Shown: positions 1 through 15,000 of the stretch, in pieces
Layout: each line of letters opens with the position of its first letter
Position numbering within the stretch: the stretch's first letter is position 1
Origin: Endozoicomonas gorgoniicola
GTDB lineage: Bacteria > Pseudomonadota > Gammaproteobacteria > Pseudomonadales > Endozoicomonadaceae
NCBI RefSeq assembly: GCF_025562715.2
Contig: NZ_JAPFCC010000001.1
Span: 4,516,501 to 4,580,500 of the forward strand
Length of the DNA stretch: 64,000 nucleotides
Direction: 5' to 3'
Notes under the pieces: generated by a model
The model's database searches: none
What the model was told of the DNA's origin: nothing
The model's input: only the letters and a program-made list of their open reading frames with translations
Translations under genes and position numbers: made by a program

Positions 1-3000
1 GGCACTAACGATGTTGCAGTGATTAGTGGCGCAGAGACTGCCGCAGTCACTGAAGACGCCGCAGCCACATTAACCGCTTCCGGCAAACTAGATATCACCG
101 ATGTTGATACTGGCGAGGCTGCCTTCTCAGCAGAAACAGTTTCTGGTTCTTATGGCGACCTTACCATCGACACCGACGGCAACTGGAGCTACGAAGCTGA
201 CAACACCCAGTCAGCTATCCAGGCACTGGGCGACGGTGACAGCCTGACCGACACGATCACCGTTCAGTCGGTGGATGGCACGACCAAAGACATCATCGTT
301 ACCATTAACGGCACCAATGATGTTGCAGTGATCAGCGGTACAGAGTCTGGCTCGGTTACTGAAGACGAAGCCGCCACATTAACCGCTTCCGGCAAGCTCG
401 ATATAACCGATGTTGATACCGGCGAGGCTGTCTTCTCAGCGGAAACCGTCTCTGGAACCTATGGTTCACTGACTATTGATGCTGATGGTAACTGGAACTA
501 CGAAGCCGACAACACCCAGACCGCTATCCAGGCACTGGGCGACGGTGACAGCCTGACTGACACCATCACCGTTCAGTCGGTGGATGGCACAAGCAAGGAC
601 ATCACTGTCACCATTAACGGCAGCAACGATGCTGCGGTGATTAGTGGCGCAGAGACTGCCGCAGTCACTGAAGACGACGCAGCCACATTAACGGCTTCCG
701 GCAAACTCGATATCACCGATGTTGATACCGGCGAAGCTGTCTTCTCAGCGGAAACGGTTTCTGGTACTTACGGCGATCTCACCATCGACGCTGACGGCAA
801 CTGGAGCTACGAAGCCGACAGTACCCAGTCAGCCATCCAGGCACTGGGCGACGGTGACAGCCTGACCGACACGATCACCGTTCAGTCGGTGGATGGTACG
901 AGCAAAGACATTACCGTCACCATCAACGGTACCAACGATGCTGCAGTGATCAGCGGTACAGAGTCCGGCTCGGTGACTGAAGACGCCGCAGCCACATTAA
1001 CCGCTTCCGGCAAGCTCGATATCACCGATGTTGATACTGGCGAGGCTGTCTTCTCAGCGGAAACGGTTTCTGGCTCTTATGGCGACCTTACCATCGACGC
1101 CGACGGCAACTGGAGCTATTCAGCAGACAACACCCAAGATGCTATTCAGGCATTGGGCGACGGTGACAGCCTGACAGACACCATCACCGTTCAGTCGGTG
1201 GATGGTACGAGTAAAGACATCACCATCACTATTAACGGCACTAACGATGCTGCGGTGATTAGTGGCGTAGAGACTGCCGCAGTCACTGAAGACGACTCAG
1301 CCACATTAACCGCTTCCGGCAAACTCGATATCACCGATGTTGATACCGGCGAAGCTGCCTTCTCAGCGGAAACCGTTTCCGGTTCTTATGGCGACCTTAC
1401 CATCGACGCCGACGGCAACTGGAGCTACGAAGCTGACAACACCCAGTCAGCTATCCAGGCGCTGGGTGACGGTGACAGCCTGACCGATACCATCACCGTT
1501 CAGTCGGTTGATGGTACGAGTAAGGACATTACCGTCACTATTAACGGCGTCAATGACGCTGCCGTCACAACACAGGTTGACCTTGGCAGCACCAACGAAG
1601 ATACCGCGATAGTTATCACCAAAGACCAGCTGTTAGCCAACGCATCCGACGCTGATGGCGACACCTTAAGCGTCAACAGTCTTGCACTGGCTGATAACAG
1701 TCATGGCTCTCTGGTGGACAATGGCAACGACACCTGGACGTTTACGCCGGCTGCTGACTTTAACGGTGATGATGTTGCGTTTACCTACAACGTTAATGAT
1801 GGTTCTGTCGATACCGCAGGTAGTGCAGTTATTGATGTTGCAGCTGTTAATGACGCACCTGATGTGACCAGCCCGGCTCCGGATCAGCTGGACTTTACCT
1901 GGGGTGGCAGCAGTATCGGTAACTCAGCGGGTAGCTATGCATTCCCGGATGACTACCAGATGGGTGAATCCGTCTGGTTAACCATGTCGGATAATACCCA
2001 TACAAAAGCGGTTCAGATCGAGATTAATGAGAACGACAGTGGCACCCTGACAGTCAGGACTCTGCAAGCTAAATACACAGATACAAGTGTATGGAATGGT
2101 CTTACGGAAGCCCAGCAAACCACGTATTTTGATACATCAGGCATACCTTTTTCTGTTTCAACATCCGACAGTCAGTCTGGTTATGGCATAAAAGATATCT
2201 CCATAAATGGCGGCGAAGTGGTAACAGGCTTTGTGGACACCATCACCGGTCAGGATGTAGTGCCTCCCTATCATTTCCGCATTGATGAAAACAGTATTGA
2301 CGGAGCCGTGGTTGCACAAGTCAATGCAGCGGATATTGATAACGACACACTGACCTTCAGCCTGACCGATGACGCAGGCGGACGGTTTGCTATTGATGCC
2401 AGCACAGGTGAGATCAGTGTTGCAGACGGCTCCCTGCTGAACCATGAGGCAGAGGACTCACACTCCATCACCGTACAGGTGGACGACGGTAATGGTGGTG
2501 TAACAGAAAAGAGTTACACCCTGAGCGTTAACGATATCAATGATGCACCGTTGCTCGACTCCCATGTATTAATTGACGAAGTCACAGCGGCTTTCAGCTT
2601 TGACGATACCACCGATGCCACTGGCAACGGGCATAGCCTGACCCTGAGTGGCAGTGCCACCCTGGGAACGGGTCATGATGGTTCGGGTACCGCTTTTGAA
2701 ATGAATGGCACTAGCGGTGGCGGTGAAATTGAAGGGTTGGTGACAGGTGGAGCTATGTCGGTGTCTACCTGGGTAAGGTATGACAACTTCAACCAAAACT
2801 ATATCCGAATTTTTGATTTTGGTGATGGGCAAGCTGATAACAATATTCTGTTGGCGCGTAACAATGACGACCTTCGCCTCCATATTGTCAACGACCCGAA
2901 CGTAGGTGGGATTCAGGTTGCGGTTCAGGACTTTTTCACGGTGGGTGAGTGGGTACACGTTACAGCGACCATAGCCGATGATGGCACCATAAGTCTCTAT

Positions 3001-6000
3001 AAAAACGGTGAGCTGGCGGGAGAAATGGCAGGCATTGTCCCTACTGAAATGGTTCGGAACAATAACTACATCGGTAAGAGTAACTGGGATCAGAATGGTT
3101 ACCTGGATGGTGCTGTCGACGAGTTTGCGGTCTACAGCAAAGCGCTCAGTGCCGCTGAAGTACAGGCGGTCTTTATGGCCAGTGATGTCGATAACCAGCT
3201 CGGTCACTCAATGCACATTCAGGAGAACAGTGCCGATGCGACAGTGGTTGGCACTGTGTCCTCTCAGGATGAAGATAACGACAGTGTTACCTACTCGCTC
3301 ACAGACGACGCTGGCGGACGTTTTGCTATTGATGCGTCAACGGGTGAAATCACCGTAGCCAATGGCGCACTGCTTGATCATGAGGTGGCGGACAGTCATA
3401 CGGTGACGGTTGAGGCCAGTGACGGCAGTGCCAGCTCAACCCAAACTTATACCGTTTATGTAACCGATTCTAACGATGCAGCGTTGACCAGCACGGTAGA
3501 CTTGGGTGCCACTGATGAAGGTAATTCTATTGTCATCACCGAAGCGCAATTGCTGGCCAATGCCAGCGATGTGGACGGTGATAGCCTCAGCGTTAACAGT
3601 TTAGTCTTGGCTGATGCGGGTCAGGGTACCCTGGTGGATAACGGTGACAGTACCTGGACGTTTACGCCTGCTGCTGACTTCAATGGCAACGATGTAGCCT
3701 TTACCTATAACATCAACGACGGCACAGTGGATACTGCAGGCAATGCTTTGATTGATGTGCGTGCGATAAACGATGTGGCCGTAACCAGCACCGTAGACTT
3801 GGGTACCACGGATGAAGACACGGCCATCATCATCACCGAGGCGCAATTGCTGGCCAATGCCAGCGATGTAGACGGTGATAGCCTCAGTGTTAACAGTCTG
3901 GCTCTGGCTGATACGGGTCAGGGCAGACTGGTGGATAACGGTGACAGCACCTGGACGTTTACGCCTGCTGCTGACTTCAATGGCAACGATGTAGCCTTTA
4001 CCTATAACGTCAACGACGGCGCAGTGGATACTGCAGGCAATGCCCTGATTGATGTGCGTGCGGTGAACGATGCAGCTGTGACCAGCACAGTTGACCTTGG
4101 CAGCACCAATGAAGATACCGCAATTGTTATCACCAAAGACCAGCTGTTAGCCAACGCATCAGACGTTGATGGCGACACTTTAAACGTCAACAGTCTTGTA
4201 CTGTCTGATAGTAGTCATGGCACTCTGGTAGATAATGGTGACGACACCTGGTCGTTTACACCTGCGGCTGACTTCAATGGTAACGATGTTGCCTTTGCCT
4301 ATAACGTCAACGACGGCACAGCGGATACTGCAGGCAATGCCCTGATTGATGTGCGTGCGGTGAACGATGCAGCTGTGACCAGCACAGTTGACCTTGGCAG
4401 CACCAACGAAGATACCGCAATTGTTATCACCAAAGACCAGCTGTTAGCCAACGCATCAGACGTTGATGGCGACGCCTTAAGCGTCAACAGTCTTGCACTG
4501 GCTGATAACAGTCATGGTTCTCTGGTGGACAATGGCGACGACACCTGGACGTTTACGCCTGCTGCTGACTTCAATGGTAACGATATAGAATTTACCTACA
4601 GCATAAACGATGGCTCCGGGGATACCGCAGGCAGTGCCGTTATTGATGTGACGGCAGTGAATGACGGACCGGACTTTGCTCCTGTCGGCCTGGTTCAACT
4701 GGACTTCACCTGGGCGGGAGGCAGTTTAGGCGAGGGTTCCGGTAGCTACACATTCCCGGAGAATTATCAGTTAGGCGAGTCGCTCTGGATAGCCAGACCG
4801 GGCTCTCCCCATATAAAAGCGGTTCAGATTGAGATCGCTGAGAACGACAGTGGCACCCTGACGGTCAAGACACTCCAAGCTAAATACACCGAGACCAGCG
4901 TATGGGATGGCCTGACAGAAGCCCAGCAAGCCACATATCTTGATACCTCCGGTACTTCTCAACCTGTTGCCACATCCGGTGATGAATCGGGATATGGCAT
5001 AAAGGATATTTCCATTAACGGTGGAGAGACCGTATCGGGCTTTGTGGATAACCTCTCCGGCACCGATGTAGACATTAATGCCGACCGTCTCTACCTGAGG
5101 GTTGATGAAAACAGCTCTGACGGCACTGTTGTTGGCCAGGTCAGTGCGACGGATACTGAAAACGACACACTGACCTTCAGCCTGACAGATGATGCAGGCG
5201 GACGGTTTGCCATCGATGCTGCTACTGGCGAGATCAGTGTTGCAGACGGCTCCCTGCTGAACCATGAGGCAGATGCCTCACATACCGTCACCGTGCAGGT
5301 GGACGACGGTAACGGTGGTGTGACAGAAAAGAGTTATACCCTGAGCGTTAACGATATCAGTGAGACAGCCGTGATTGACGGCACCAATGCCGCTACCGTC
5401 ACAGAAGATAATGCTGCCACTTTGACCGTTTCCGGTGCCTTGACTGTTGCTGATGAAGACGCTGGTGAAGCTGGCTTTACCGCCGAAACGGTGACCGGAA
5501 CTTATGGTTCTTTGACTATCGACTCTGATGGCAACTGGAGCTACTCAGCGGACAATACCCAGACCACTATCCAGGCACTGGGCGACGGTGACAGCCTGAC
5601 TGACACCATCACCGTTCACTCGTTGGATGGCACTGCTAAAGACATCGTTATTAGCATTAATGGCACCAACGATGCGCCCGAGCTGACAGGTACTCTGGAA
5701 GATCAGACGACGGCGGAAGAAACCGCATTCTCTTACACCATTGATGCGAATGCCTTCACGGATGCAGAGGGTGACAGCATTGCCTACTCGGCCAGTCTCA
5801 ATAACGGCGATCCATTGCCTGACTGGTTAAGCTTCGATGCCGCCACCCGAACCTTCAGTGGTACACCGGATGATGCCAACCTTGGTACCCTTCAGGTGAC
5901 CGTCACCGCCAGCGACGGTGCCTTAAGTTCGTCTGCTGATGTCAGTATCACTGTCACCGGTGTTAATGACACTGCCGTGATTACCGAAGCCGCAGTGCCT

Positions 6001-9000
6001 AATCCGGATGTGGTTGCAGCCTATGACATGAGCGGCAACAGTGACATTTCCGGTCATAACCACGATGCGACCTTTGGCAATGGTGCTGTTATTGCCAATG
6101 GTGCGGTTGACCTAAATGGTGCCGGAGGCAACCTTGGTGCCATCCAGATGGGCGGTGCAATCACCATAGCAACGTCGTTTACCTTCAACAGCTTCCATGG
6201 CTGGGCGCGTATCGTTGATTTTGGCAACGGTGCAGGATCGGACAATATTATAATGGGTACCACCAGCCAGGGAACACTGGCGGTTGATATTTATCGGGGT
6301 GCCAGAAGTGTTAAAAGCATCAGTGTAGACAACTTCTACGAACTGGGTGAAGAGTTCCATGTCACTCTGACGATCGACGACAACGGTCACATGCGTCTGT
6401 ATAAAGATGGCGCATTAATGGGCGAAAATGCCAATGGTCATACACCGAACGACCTGGTTCGCACCAACAGTTACATTGGTCAAAGCAACTGGGCAGAAGC
6501 CAATACCGACGGCTCCATGACCGACCTGATACTGCTGAACCATAGTCTTGATGCTGATGGCGTCAATGACCTCTACACATCGGTCAGCAACAACGACTTC
6601 AGTGCTTACTCAGCATTAACCACCGACTATGCCGTCACAGAAGACAACGCTGCGACACTGGCGACCTCTGGCAAGCTGGATATTACCGACGCTGATGCGG
6701 GTGAAGAAAGCTTTACTGCAGAAACCATCACCGGCACTTACGGCGACCTGACCATTGATGCAGAAGGTAACTGGAGCTACGAAGCCGACAATACCCAGAA
6801 TGCTATTCAGGCACTGGGCGACGGTGACAGCCTGGCCGACACCATCACCGTTCAGTCGGTGGACGGTACGACCAAAGACATTACCGTCACTATTAACGGT
6901 ACCAACGATGTTGCAGTGATCAGCGGCACAGAGTCCGGCTCGGTCACTGAAGACGACGCAGCCACATTAACGGCATCCGGCAAGCTCGATATCACCGATG
7001 TTGATACTGGCGAAGCCACCTTCTCAGCGGAAACCGTTTCTGGTTCTTATGGCGATCTTACCATCGACGCCGATGGCAACTGGAGCTATTCAGCAGACAA
7101 CACCCAAGATGCTATTCAGGCACTGGGCGACGGTGACAGCCTGACAGACACCATCACCGTTCAGTCGGTGGACGGTACGACCAAAGACATCATCGTTACC
7201 ATTAACGGCAGCAACGATGCTGCGGTGATTAGTGGCGCAGAGACTGCCGCAGTCACTGAAGACGACGCAGCCACATTAACGGCATCCGGCAAGCTCGATA
7301 TCACGGATGTTGATACCGGCGAAGCCACCTTCTCAGCGGAAACAGTTTCTGGTACTTACGGCGATCTCACCATCGACGCTGACGGCAACTGGAGCTACGA
7401 AGCCGACAATAACCAGAATGCTATCCAGACACTGGGCGACGGTGACAGTCTGACAGATACCATCACGGTTCAGTCCGTTGATGGCACAGCTAAAGACCTC
7501 GTTATTACCATTAATGGCAACAATGATGTTGCGGTGATCAGTGGTACAGAGTCCGGCTCGGTCACTGAAGACGACGCAGCCACATTAACCGCTTCCGGCA
7601 AGCTTGATATCACCGATGTTGATACCGGCGAGGCTGTCTTCTCAGCGGAAACGGTTTCTGGTACTTACGGCGATCTCACCATCGACGCCGACGGCAACTG
7701 GAGCTACGAAGTCGACAATACCCAGACAGCTATTCAGGCACTGGGCGACGGTGACAGCCTGACTGACACCATCACGGTTCAGTCCGTTGATGGCACAGCT
7801 AAAGACCTCGTTATTACCATTAATGGCACCAATGATGTTGCGGTGATTAGTGGCGCAGAGACTGCCGCAGTCACTGAAGATGACGCAGCCACATTAACGG
7901 CATCCGGCAAACTCGATATCACCGACGTTGATACTGGCGAGGCTGCCTTCTCAGCAGAAACAGTTTCTGGAACCTATGGTTCACTGACTATTGATGCTGA
8001 TGGCAACTGGAACTACGAAGCCGACAACACCCAGACCGCTATCCAGGCACTGGGCAACGGTGACAGCCTGACCGACACGATCACCGTTCAGTCGGTGGAT
8101 GGTACGAGCAAAGACATTACCGTCACCATCAACGGTACCAACGATGCTGCAGTGATCAGCGGTACAGAGTCCGGCTCGGTCACTGAAGACGCCGCAGCCA
8201 CATTAACCGCTTCCGGCAAACTCGATATCACGGATGTTGATACTGGCGAAGCCGTCTTCTCAGCGGAAACCGTTTCTGGCACTTATGGTTCACTGACTAT
8301 TGATGCTGATGGTAACTGGAACTACGAAGCCGACAATACCCAGACAGCTATTCAGGCATTAGGCGACGGTGACAGCCTGACAGACACGATCACCGTTCAG
8401 TCGGTGGACGGTACGACCAAAGACATTACCGTCACTATTAACGGCACTAACGATGTTGCAGTGATCAGTGGCACAGAGTCCGGCTCGGTCACCGAAGACA
8501 ACGCAGCCACATTAGCGGCATCCGGCAAGCTCGATATCACCGATGTTGATACTGGCGAGGCTGCCTTCTCAGCAGAAACAGTTTCTGGAACCTATGGTTC
8601 ACTGACTATTGATGCTGATGGCAACTGGAACTACGAAGCCGACAACACCCAGACCGCTATCCAGGCACTGGGCGACGGTGACAGCCTGACCGACACGATC
8701 ACCGTTCAGTCGGTGGATGGTACGACCAAAGACATCATCGTTACCATTAACGGCACCAACGATGTTGCAGTGATCAGCGGCACAGAGTCCGGCTCGGTCA
8801 CTGAAGACGACGCAGCCACATTAACCGCTTCCGGCAAACTCGATATCACCGATGTTGATACTGGCGAAGCTGTCTTCTCAGCGGAAACCGTTTCTGGTAC
8901 TTACGGCGATCTCACCATCGACGCCGACGGCAACTGGAGCTACGAAGCTGACAGTACCCAGTCAGCCATCCAGGCACTGGGCGACGGTGACAGCCTGACT

Positions 9001-12000
9001 GACACCATCACCGTTCAGTCGGTGGATGGCACAAGCAAGGACATCACTGTCACCATTAACGGCACTAACGATGTTGCAGTGATTAGTGGCGTAGAGACTG
9101 CCGCAGTCACTGAAGACGACGCAGCGACCTTAACCGCTTCCGGCAAGCTCGATATCACCGATGTTGATACTGGCGAAGCCGTCTTCTCAGCGGAAACAGT
9201 TTCTGGCAGTTATGGTTCACTGACTATTGATGCTGATGGCAACTGGAACTACGAAGCCGACAACACCCAGAGCGCTATCCAGGCGCTGGGCGATGGTGAC
9301 AGCCTGACTGACACCATCACCGTTCACTCGTTGGATGGCACTGCTAAAGACATCGTTATTAGCATTAATGGCACCAACGATGCGCCCGAGCTGACAGGTA
9401 CTCTGGAAGATCAGACGACGGCGGAAGAAACCGCATTCTCCTATACCATTGATGCGAATGCCTTCACAGATGCAGACGGTGACAGCATTACCTACTCGGC
9501 CAGTCTCAATAACGGCGATCCATTGCCTGACTGGTTAAGCTTCGATGCCGCCACCCGAACCTTCAGTGGTACACCGGATGATGCCGACATTGGCACCCTT
9601 CAGGTGACTGTTACTGCCAGCGACGGTGCCTTAAGTTCGTCTGCTGATGTCAGTATCACTGTCACCGGTGTTAATGACACTGCCGTGATTACCGAAGTCG
9701 CAGTGCCTAATCCGGATGTGGTTGCAGCCTATGACATGAGCAGCAACAGCGACATTTCCGGTCATAATCACGATGCGACCTTTGGCAATGGTGCTGTTAT
9801 TGCCAATGGTGCGGTTGACCTAAATGGTGCCGGAGGCAACCTCGGTGCCATCCAGATGGGCGGTGCAATCACTATCGCAACGTCGTTTACCTTCGACAGC
9901 TTCCATGGCTGGGCGCGTATTGTCGATTTTGGTAACGGTGCAGGATCGGACAATATTATAATCGGTACCACCAGCCAGGGAACACTGGCGGTTGATATTT
10001 ATCGGGGTTCCAATGATGTAGAAATACTCAGAGTCGAAAACTTCTACGAACTGGGTGAAGAGTTCCATGTCACTCTGACGATCGACGACAACGGTCACAT
10101 GCGTCTGTATAAAGATGGCGCATTAATGGGCGAAAATGCTAATGGTCATACACCGAACGACATGGTTCGGACTAACAGTTACATTGGTGAAAGCAACTTT
10201 AATGAGGCCAACACCAATGGGTCAATGAGCGACCTGATTCTTCTGAATCACAGTCTGGATGCAGATGGTGTTACAGAGCTCTATGAATCAGTCAGCAACA
10301 ATGACTTCAGCGCTTATGCAGGGCTGACAAATGCCTATGCCGTTACGGAAGACAGCGGCGCAACACTGGGAACATCAGGTAAGTTGGATATCACCGATGT
10401 CGATGCTGGTGAGTCGGCGTTTGTGGCAGAAACGGTTTCAGGTACTTACGGTTCTCTGACCATTGATGCCAATGGCAACTGGAGCTATTCAGCGGATAAC
10501 AGCCAATCAGTCATCCAGGCTCTTGGTGATGGTGACAGCCTGACGGAAACTATCACTATTAAATCTGTTGATAACACCACGCACGATATTGAGATCACTA
10601 TCAATGGCACTAACGATGCCGCCGTCACAACTCAGATTGACCTTGGCAGTACCAACGAAGATACCGCGATTGTTATCACCAAAAACCAGCTGTTAGCCAA
10701 CGCATCCGACGTTGATGGCGACACCTTAAGCGTCAACAGTCTTGCACTGGCTGATAGCAGTCATGGTGCTCTGGTGGATAACGGTGATGACACATGGACG
10801 TTTACCCCTGCAGCTGATTTTAATGGCAATGACATTGAATTGAGTTACAACGTCAATGATGGTTCAGAGGATACTGCTACCAGTGCGGTTATCGATGTCA
10901 TCGCTGTGAATGACGCACCTGTGTTTAAACCTGCCGAACTGGTGGCTCATTTCACTCTGGATAACATTACCAGCACAACTTCAACGATCACCGATACGGT
11001 GGCGGGGCTGGAAGGTACTGCTGTGGGTACTCTGGAGGAAGGCGTTGGTGAGTCGAAGGACGGAGGGCATGCCCACTTTGACGGTACTCAGGAAATTCAG
11101 GTAGCGAGCACCGGTGTCGATGCCGAAGCGTCAGATGTCACGGTTAGCTTCTGGATGAAATGGGATGGAAGCAGCAATGTGATGCCGGTTACGTTTGGGT
11201 CTTACGCCCTCTGGATCCAGTCAGGGCGCATTGGTTTCAATACGGGTAATAATGAAATATTCGGAACTTCTTTTAATCAGTTGAGTTTGCCGGAAGGTTC
11301 TGTCGGGCTGGCGAATGAATGGCACCATATTACGGCGACTTTCCATGATGGCGACTCAACCCAGTCGACTCTGCGCATCGACGGGATAACTCAGGATATG
11401 GGTTTTGTTTTTGGCAACGGTACCAGGCCTGCAAATGCCAATATTCATCAGGGCATGACTATTGGTGGTAATCGTTTTTCAGCTCTTTATGGTTTTAAAG
11501 GCGAGCTGGACGATGTTCAAATCTTCGACAGAGCCTTCACGGATGCCGAAGCAACAGAACTTTACAATGCCGCCCGGAACGAATTTCCAGTGGATGAAAA
11601 TACTACGGCAGGTACTTTGATACTGGATGGCTCAGCTACAGATGTCGACACTGGCGATACGCTTACTTACTCACTGGCCGACGATGCGGGTGGGCGGTTT
11701 GTAATAGACAGCCTCACTGGTGAGGTTTCTGTGGCTGAAGGTGCAGACCTGAACTTCGAAGCCATCAATGAGCATAGCCTGACCATCAGGGTAACGGATT
11801 CGGGAGGTCTGTTCTCTGATAAAAACATTACGGTCCGTCTGAACGATATCAATGATGCACCGGATCTAATTGGAGACACAGATTCAGGCAATGCCAGTGG
11901 TGGCGGTCAGACCATTACCGGAGCCACTAGTGTACTGAGCAATGATTCAGACGAAGATGGTGACAGCCTGACCGTTTCTGATGTGAATGGTACGGCAGTA

Positions 12001-15000
12001 TCTGGCTCAACGGTGATTGCCGGAGTCTTTGGTGACCTGACCATCGCAGAGGACGGTAACTGGACTTATACACCAGCATCCCTTGATCTCGACCTTGAGT
12101 CTGACCTGATTGCTCACTGGACCTTTGACGAGGCATCCGGTTCTGTTGCCAGTGATATAGCCCCGGGTGATGCAGAAGCTGATGACATGACTCTGCAGGA
12201 GGGTGCACTCTTTGTGGGAGATGGCGTCAATGGCGGGGCGATGGAGTTTGATGGCGGCAGTTCACGGGCATCCTTCGATAGTTCCGTAGAAATAAGTCAC
12301 TACGATGGCAGTAAAAACCAGCGCACGATTAACTTTGAATTCCAGCTGGATGCTGACAATGACTTGAGTGGCCGGCAGGTTGTTTACCAAGAGGGAGGAG
12401 CCGCCAGCGGCTATAACATTTACATCGATAACGGCACACTTTATGTGGGGGCATGGTCAGATTCAAATGGCTGGGATGGTGCCTGGATCAGTGCTGATAT
12501 CAGTGGTCTGGATTCATCGCAATGGCATCAGGTCGCCCTGGTTCTGAATGCGGATAACAATACAATGGAAGCCTGGTTAGAGGGGCAGTCTATCGGCTCG
12601 TCTACAGCCTCTCTGATGGCATCCCATGATTACGGAAGCTTTGGTAGCCTGATCGGAAATACTAAATTTCATGATGGTGACAGCGTCTCGTCTGAAGACT
12701 ATGGCTTCAATGGCCGTATCGACGAAGCACGCCTCTACGACCGCGCCTTGAGCCATCAGGAAGTCAACGCACTCAAGCAGGAGTTTGAGTCAGACAGTCT
12801 GCAGGATATCTTCACCTATACCGTTTCTGATGGTACTGACACCGCCAGTACTACCTTAACCATTGATGTTAACCGGGTTCCGGAAGCATTAAGTGGCACT
12901 CTATCGGCTACGGAAGATGGTGGCAGCATTGTGGGGCAGCTTGAAGCTATTGACCATGATACCAGCGACACCCTGACTTACAGCGTTGAAACCCAACCGG
13001 CGGAAGGCAGTGTCACCATTAATGCCGATGGCAGCTACAGCTTTCACCCCGGTGCAGATTTCCAGGATCTGGCGCAGGGTGCCACACGAGATGTGACCTT
13101 TGACTACCGGGTGACGGATTCACAGGGCGACTCCAGCACTGCGACGGTAACGGTAACGGTGACGGGAGTGAACGACGCTACCGTCACAACACAGGTTGAC
13201 CTTGGCAGCACCAACGAAGATACCGCGATTGTTATCACCAAAGACCAGCTGTTAGCCAACGCATCCGACGTTGATGGCGATACTTTAAGCGTCAACAGTC
13301 TTGCACTGGCTGATAACAGTCATGGCACTCTGGTGGACAATGGCGACAGCACCTGGACGTTTACGCCGGCTGCGGACTTCAATGGCAACGATATTGAATT
13401 TACCTACAACGTTAATGACGGTTCTGTCGATACCGCAGGTAGCGCGGTTATTGATGTCGCAGCTGTTAATGACGCGCCAGAAGTGGTCACAGCCCTGACT
13501 GAACCGTTCGCTTCAGCAGAAGCTCTGTTCACTTACACACTGCCTGCCGAAGCCTTTAACGATCCGGACGGCGATACCATTACGTTCTCTGCCAGCCTGC
13601 CCAATGGTGACCCGTTACCAGACTGGTTAAGCTTTGATGCAGCCACCCGAACCTTCAGTGGTACACCGGAGGTGCAGGATATTGGCTCTCTGGCCGTAGA
13701 GATTACGCTGTCGGATGGTTCTGAGACAACTGAGGTACTCTGGTCTATCGAAGTGACTGAAGTCAATGACCCGCCCTTACTGGACTCTCATGTCTTAATT
13801 GATGAAGTAGTGGCAGCTTATAGCTTTGACGACAATGATGATGCCACAGGAAACGGGCATAACCTGACGCTGAGTGGCAGTGCTACTCAGGGAACTGGTT
13901 ATGATGGCTCAGGTACAGCCCTGGAAATGAATGGAACCAGTGGTGCGGCTGAAATAGGCGGGCTGGAAACCGGTGGAGCCATGACCGTGTCTACCTGGGT
14001 ACGGTTCGACAGTTTTGCCCAGAGCTGGTCCCGGATTTATGAATTTGGTGATGGACAGGGTGATAACAATATATTTTTAGGTCATGCTGGCACCAGCAAT
14101 GCACTGGCTCTTCATGTTATTAATGATCCAAATGCAGGTTCGTTCACGTTTGAAATACCGGACTTCTTCACAGCTGGTGAGTGGGTACACGTCACGACGA
14201 CCTTTGCTGCTGATGGCACCATGAGCGTCTATAAAGACGGTGAACTGGTTGAAGCACGAGACGGTGTAGTAATCACTGAGGCGGTTCGGAACAATAACTA
14301 CATCGGTAAGAGCAACTGGTGGTATGATGGTTATCTTGATGGTGCCATTGATGAGTTTGCTGTGTTTGACAAAGCCCTCAGTGCTGAGGAAGTCAAAGCA
14401 GTCTTTATGGTCAGTGATGTTGATAACCAGCTGAACGATGCCCTGCATATTGAGGAAAACAGTGCTGATGCCAGCGTGGTTGGCACAGTATCGGCTCAGG
14501 ATGTACAGAATGACAGCATTACTTATTCGCTGACAGACGACGCCGGTGGACGCTTTGCCATAAACGCTACAACAGGTGAAATCACCGTAGCGAATGGCGC
14601 GCTGCTTGATCACGAGGCTGCAACCAGCCATACCGTGACGGTTGAGGCCAGTGATGGCCGTGCCAGCTCTACCCGGGACTACACCGTTTATGTGACCGAT
14701 ACCAACGATGCGCCCGAAGCCAGCGATAACACCTTGCTTCTCAGTGAGAATGACAGTTACACCTTCAAGGCAAGTGACTTTAATTTCAGTGATGATGACG
14801 CTGGCGAGACGCTGCAATCGGTTACCATTACGGCACTGCCTGCATCCGGTTCGTTAATGTTGAGTGGTGCAGCTGTTACCGCTGACCAGGTCATTACTGT
14901 GGCAGATATAGAAAATCTGTCCTACGTATCACCGACAACCGATACCGATGTCAGCAGCAGCTTTAACTTTATCGTCAGCGATGGCAACCTGAGCAGCCAG

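Noticed and set aside
1..1563. CRISPR-like array suggested by regular repeats
   Set aside because: The repeats are 309 bp, coding, in frame and without spacers; they are VCBS protein repeats.
11927..12208. Minus-strand frames within the giant repeat gene
   Set aside because: All are antisense shadows of a 15.5-kb continuous coding frame.
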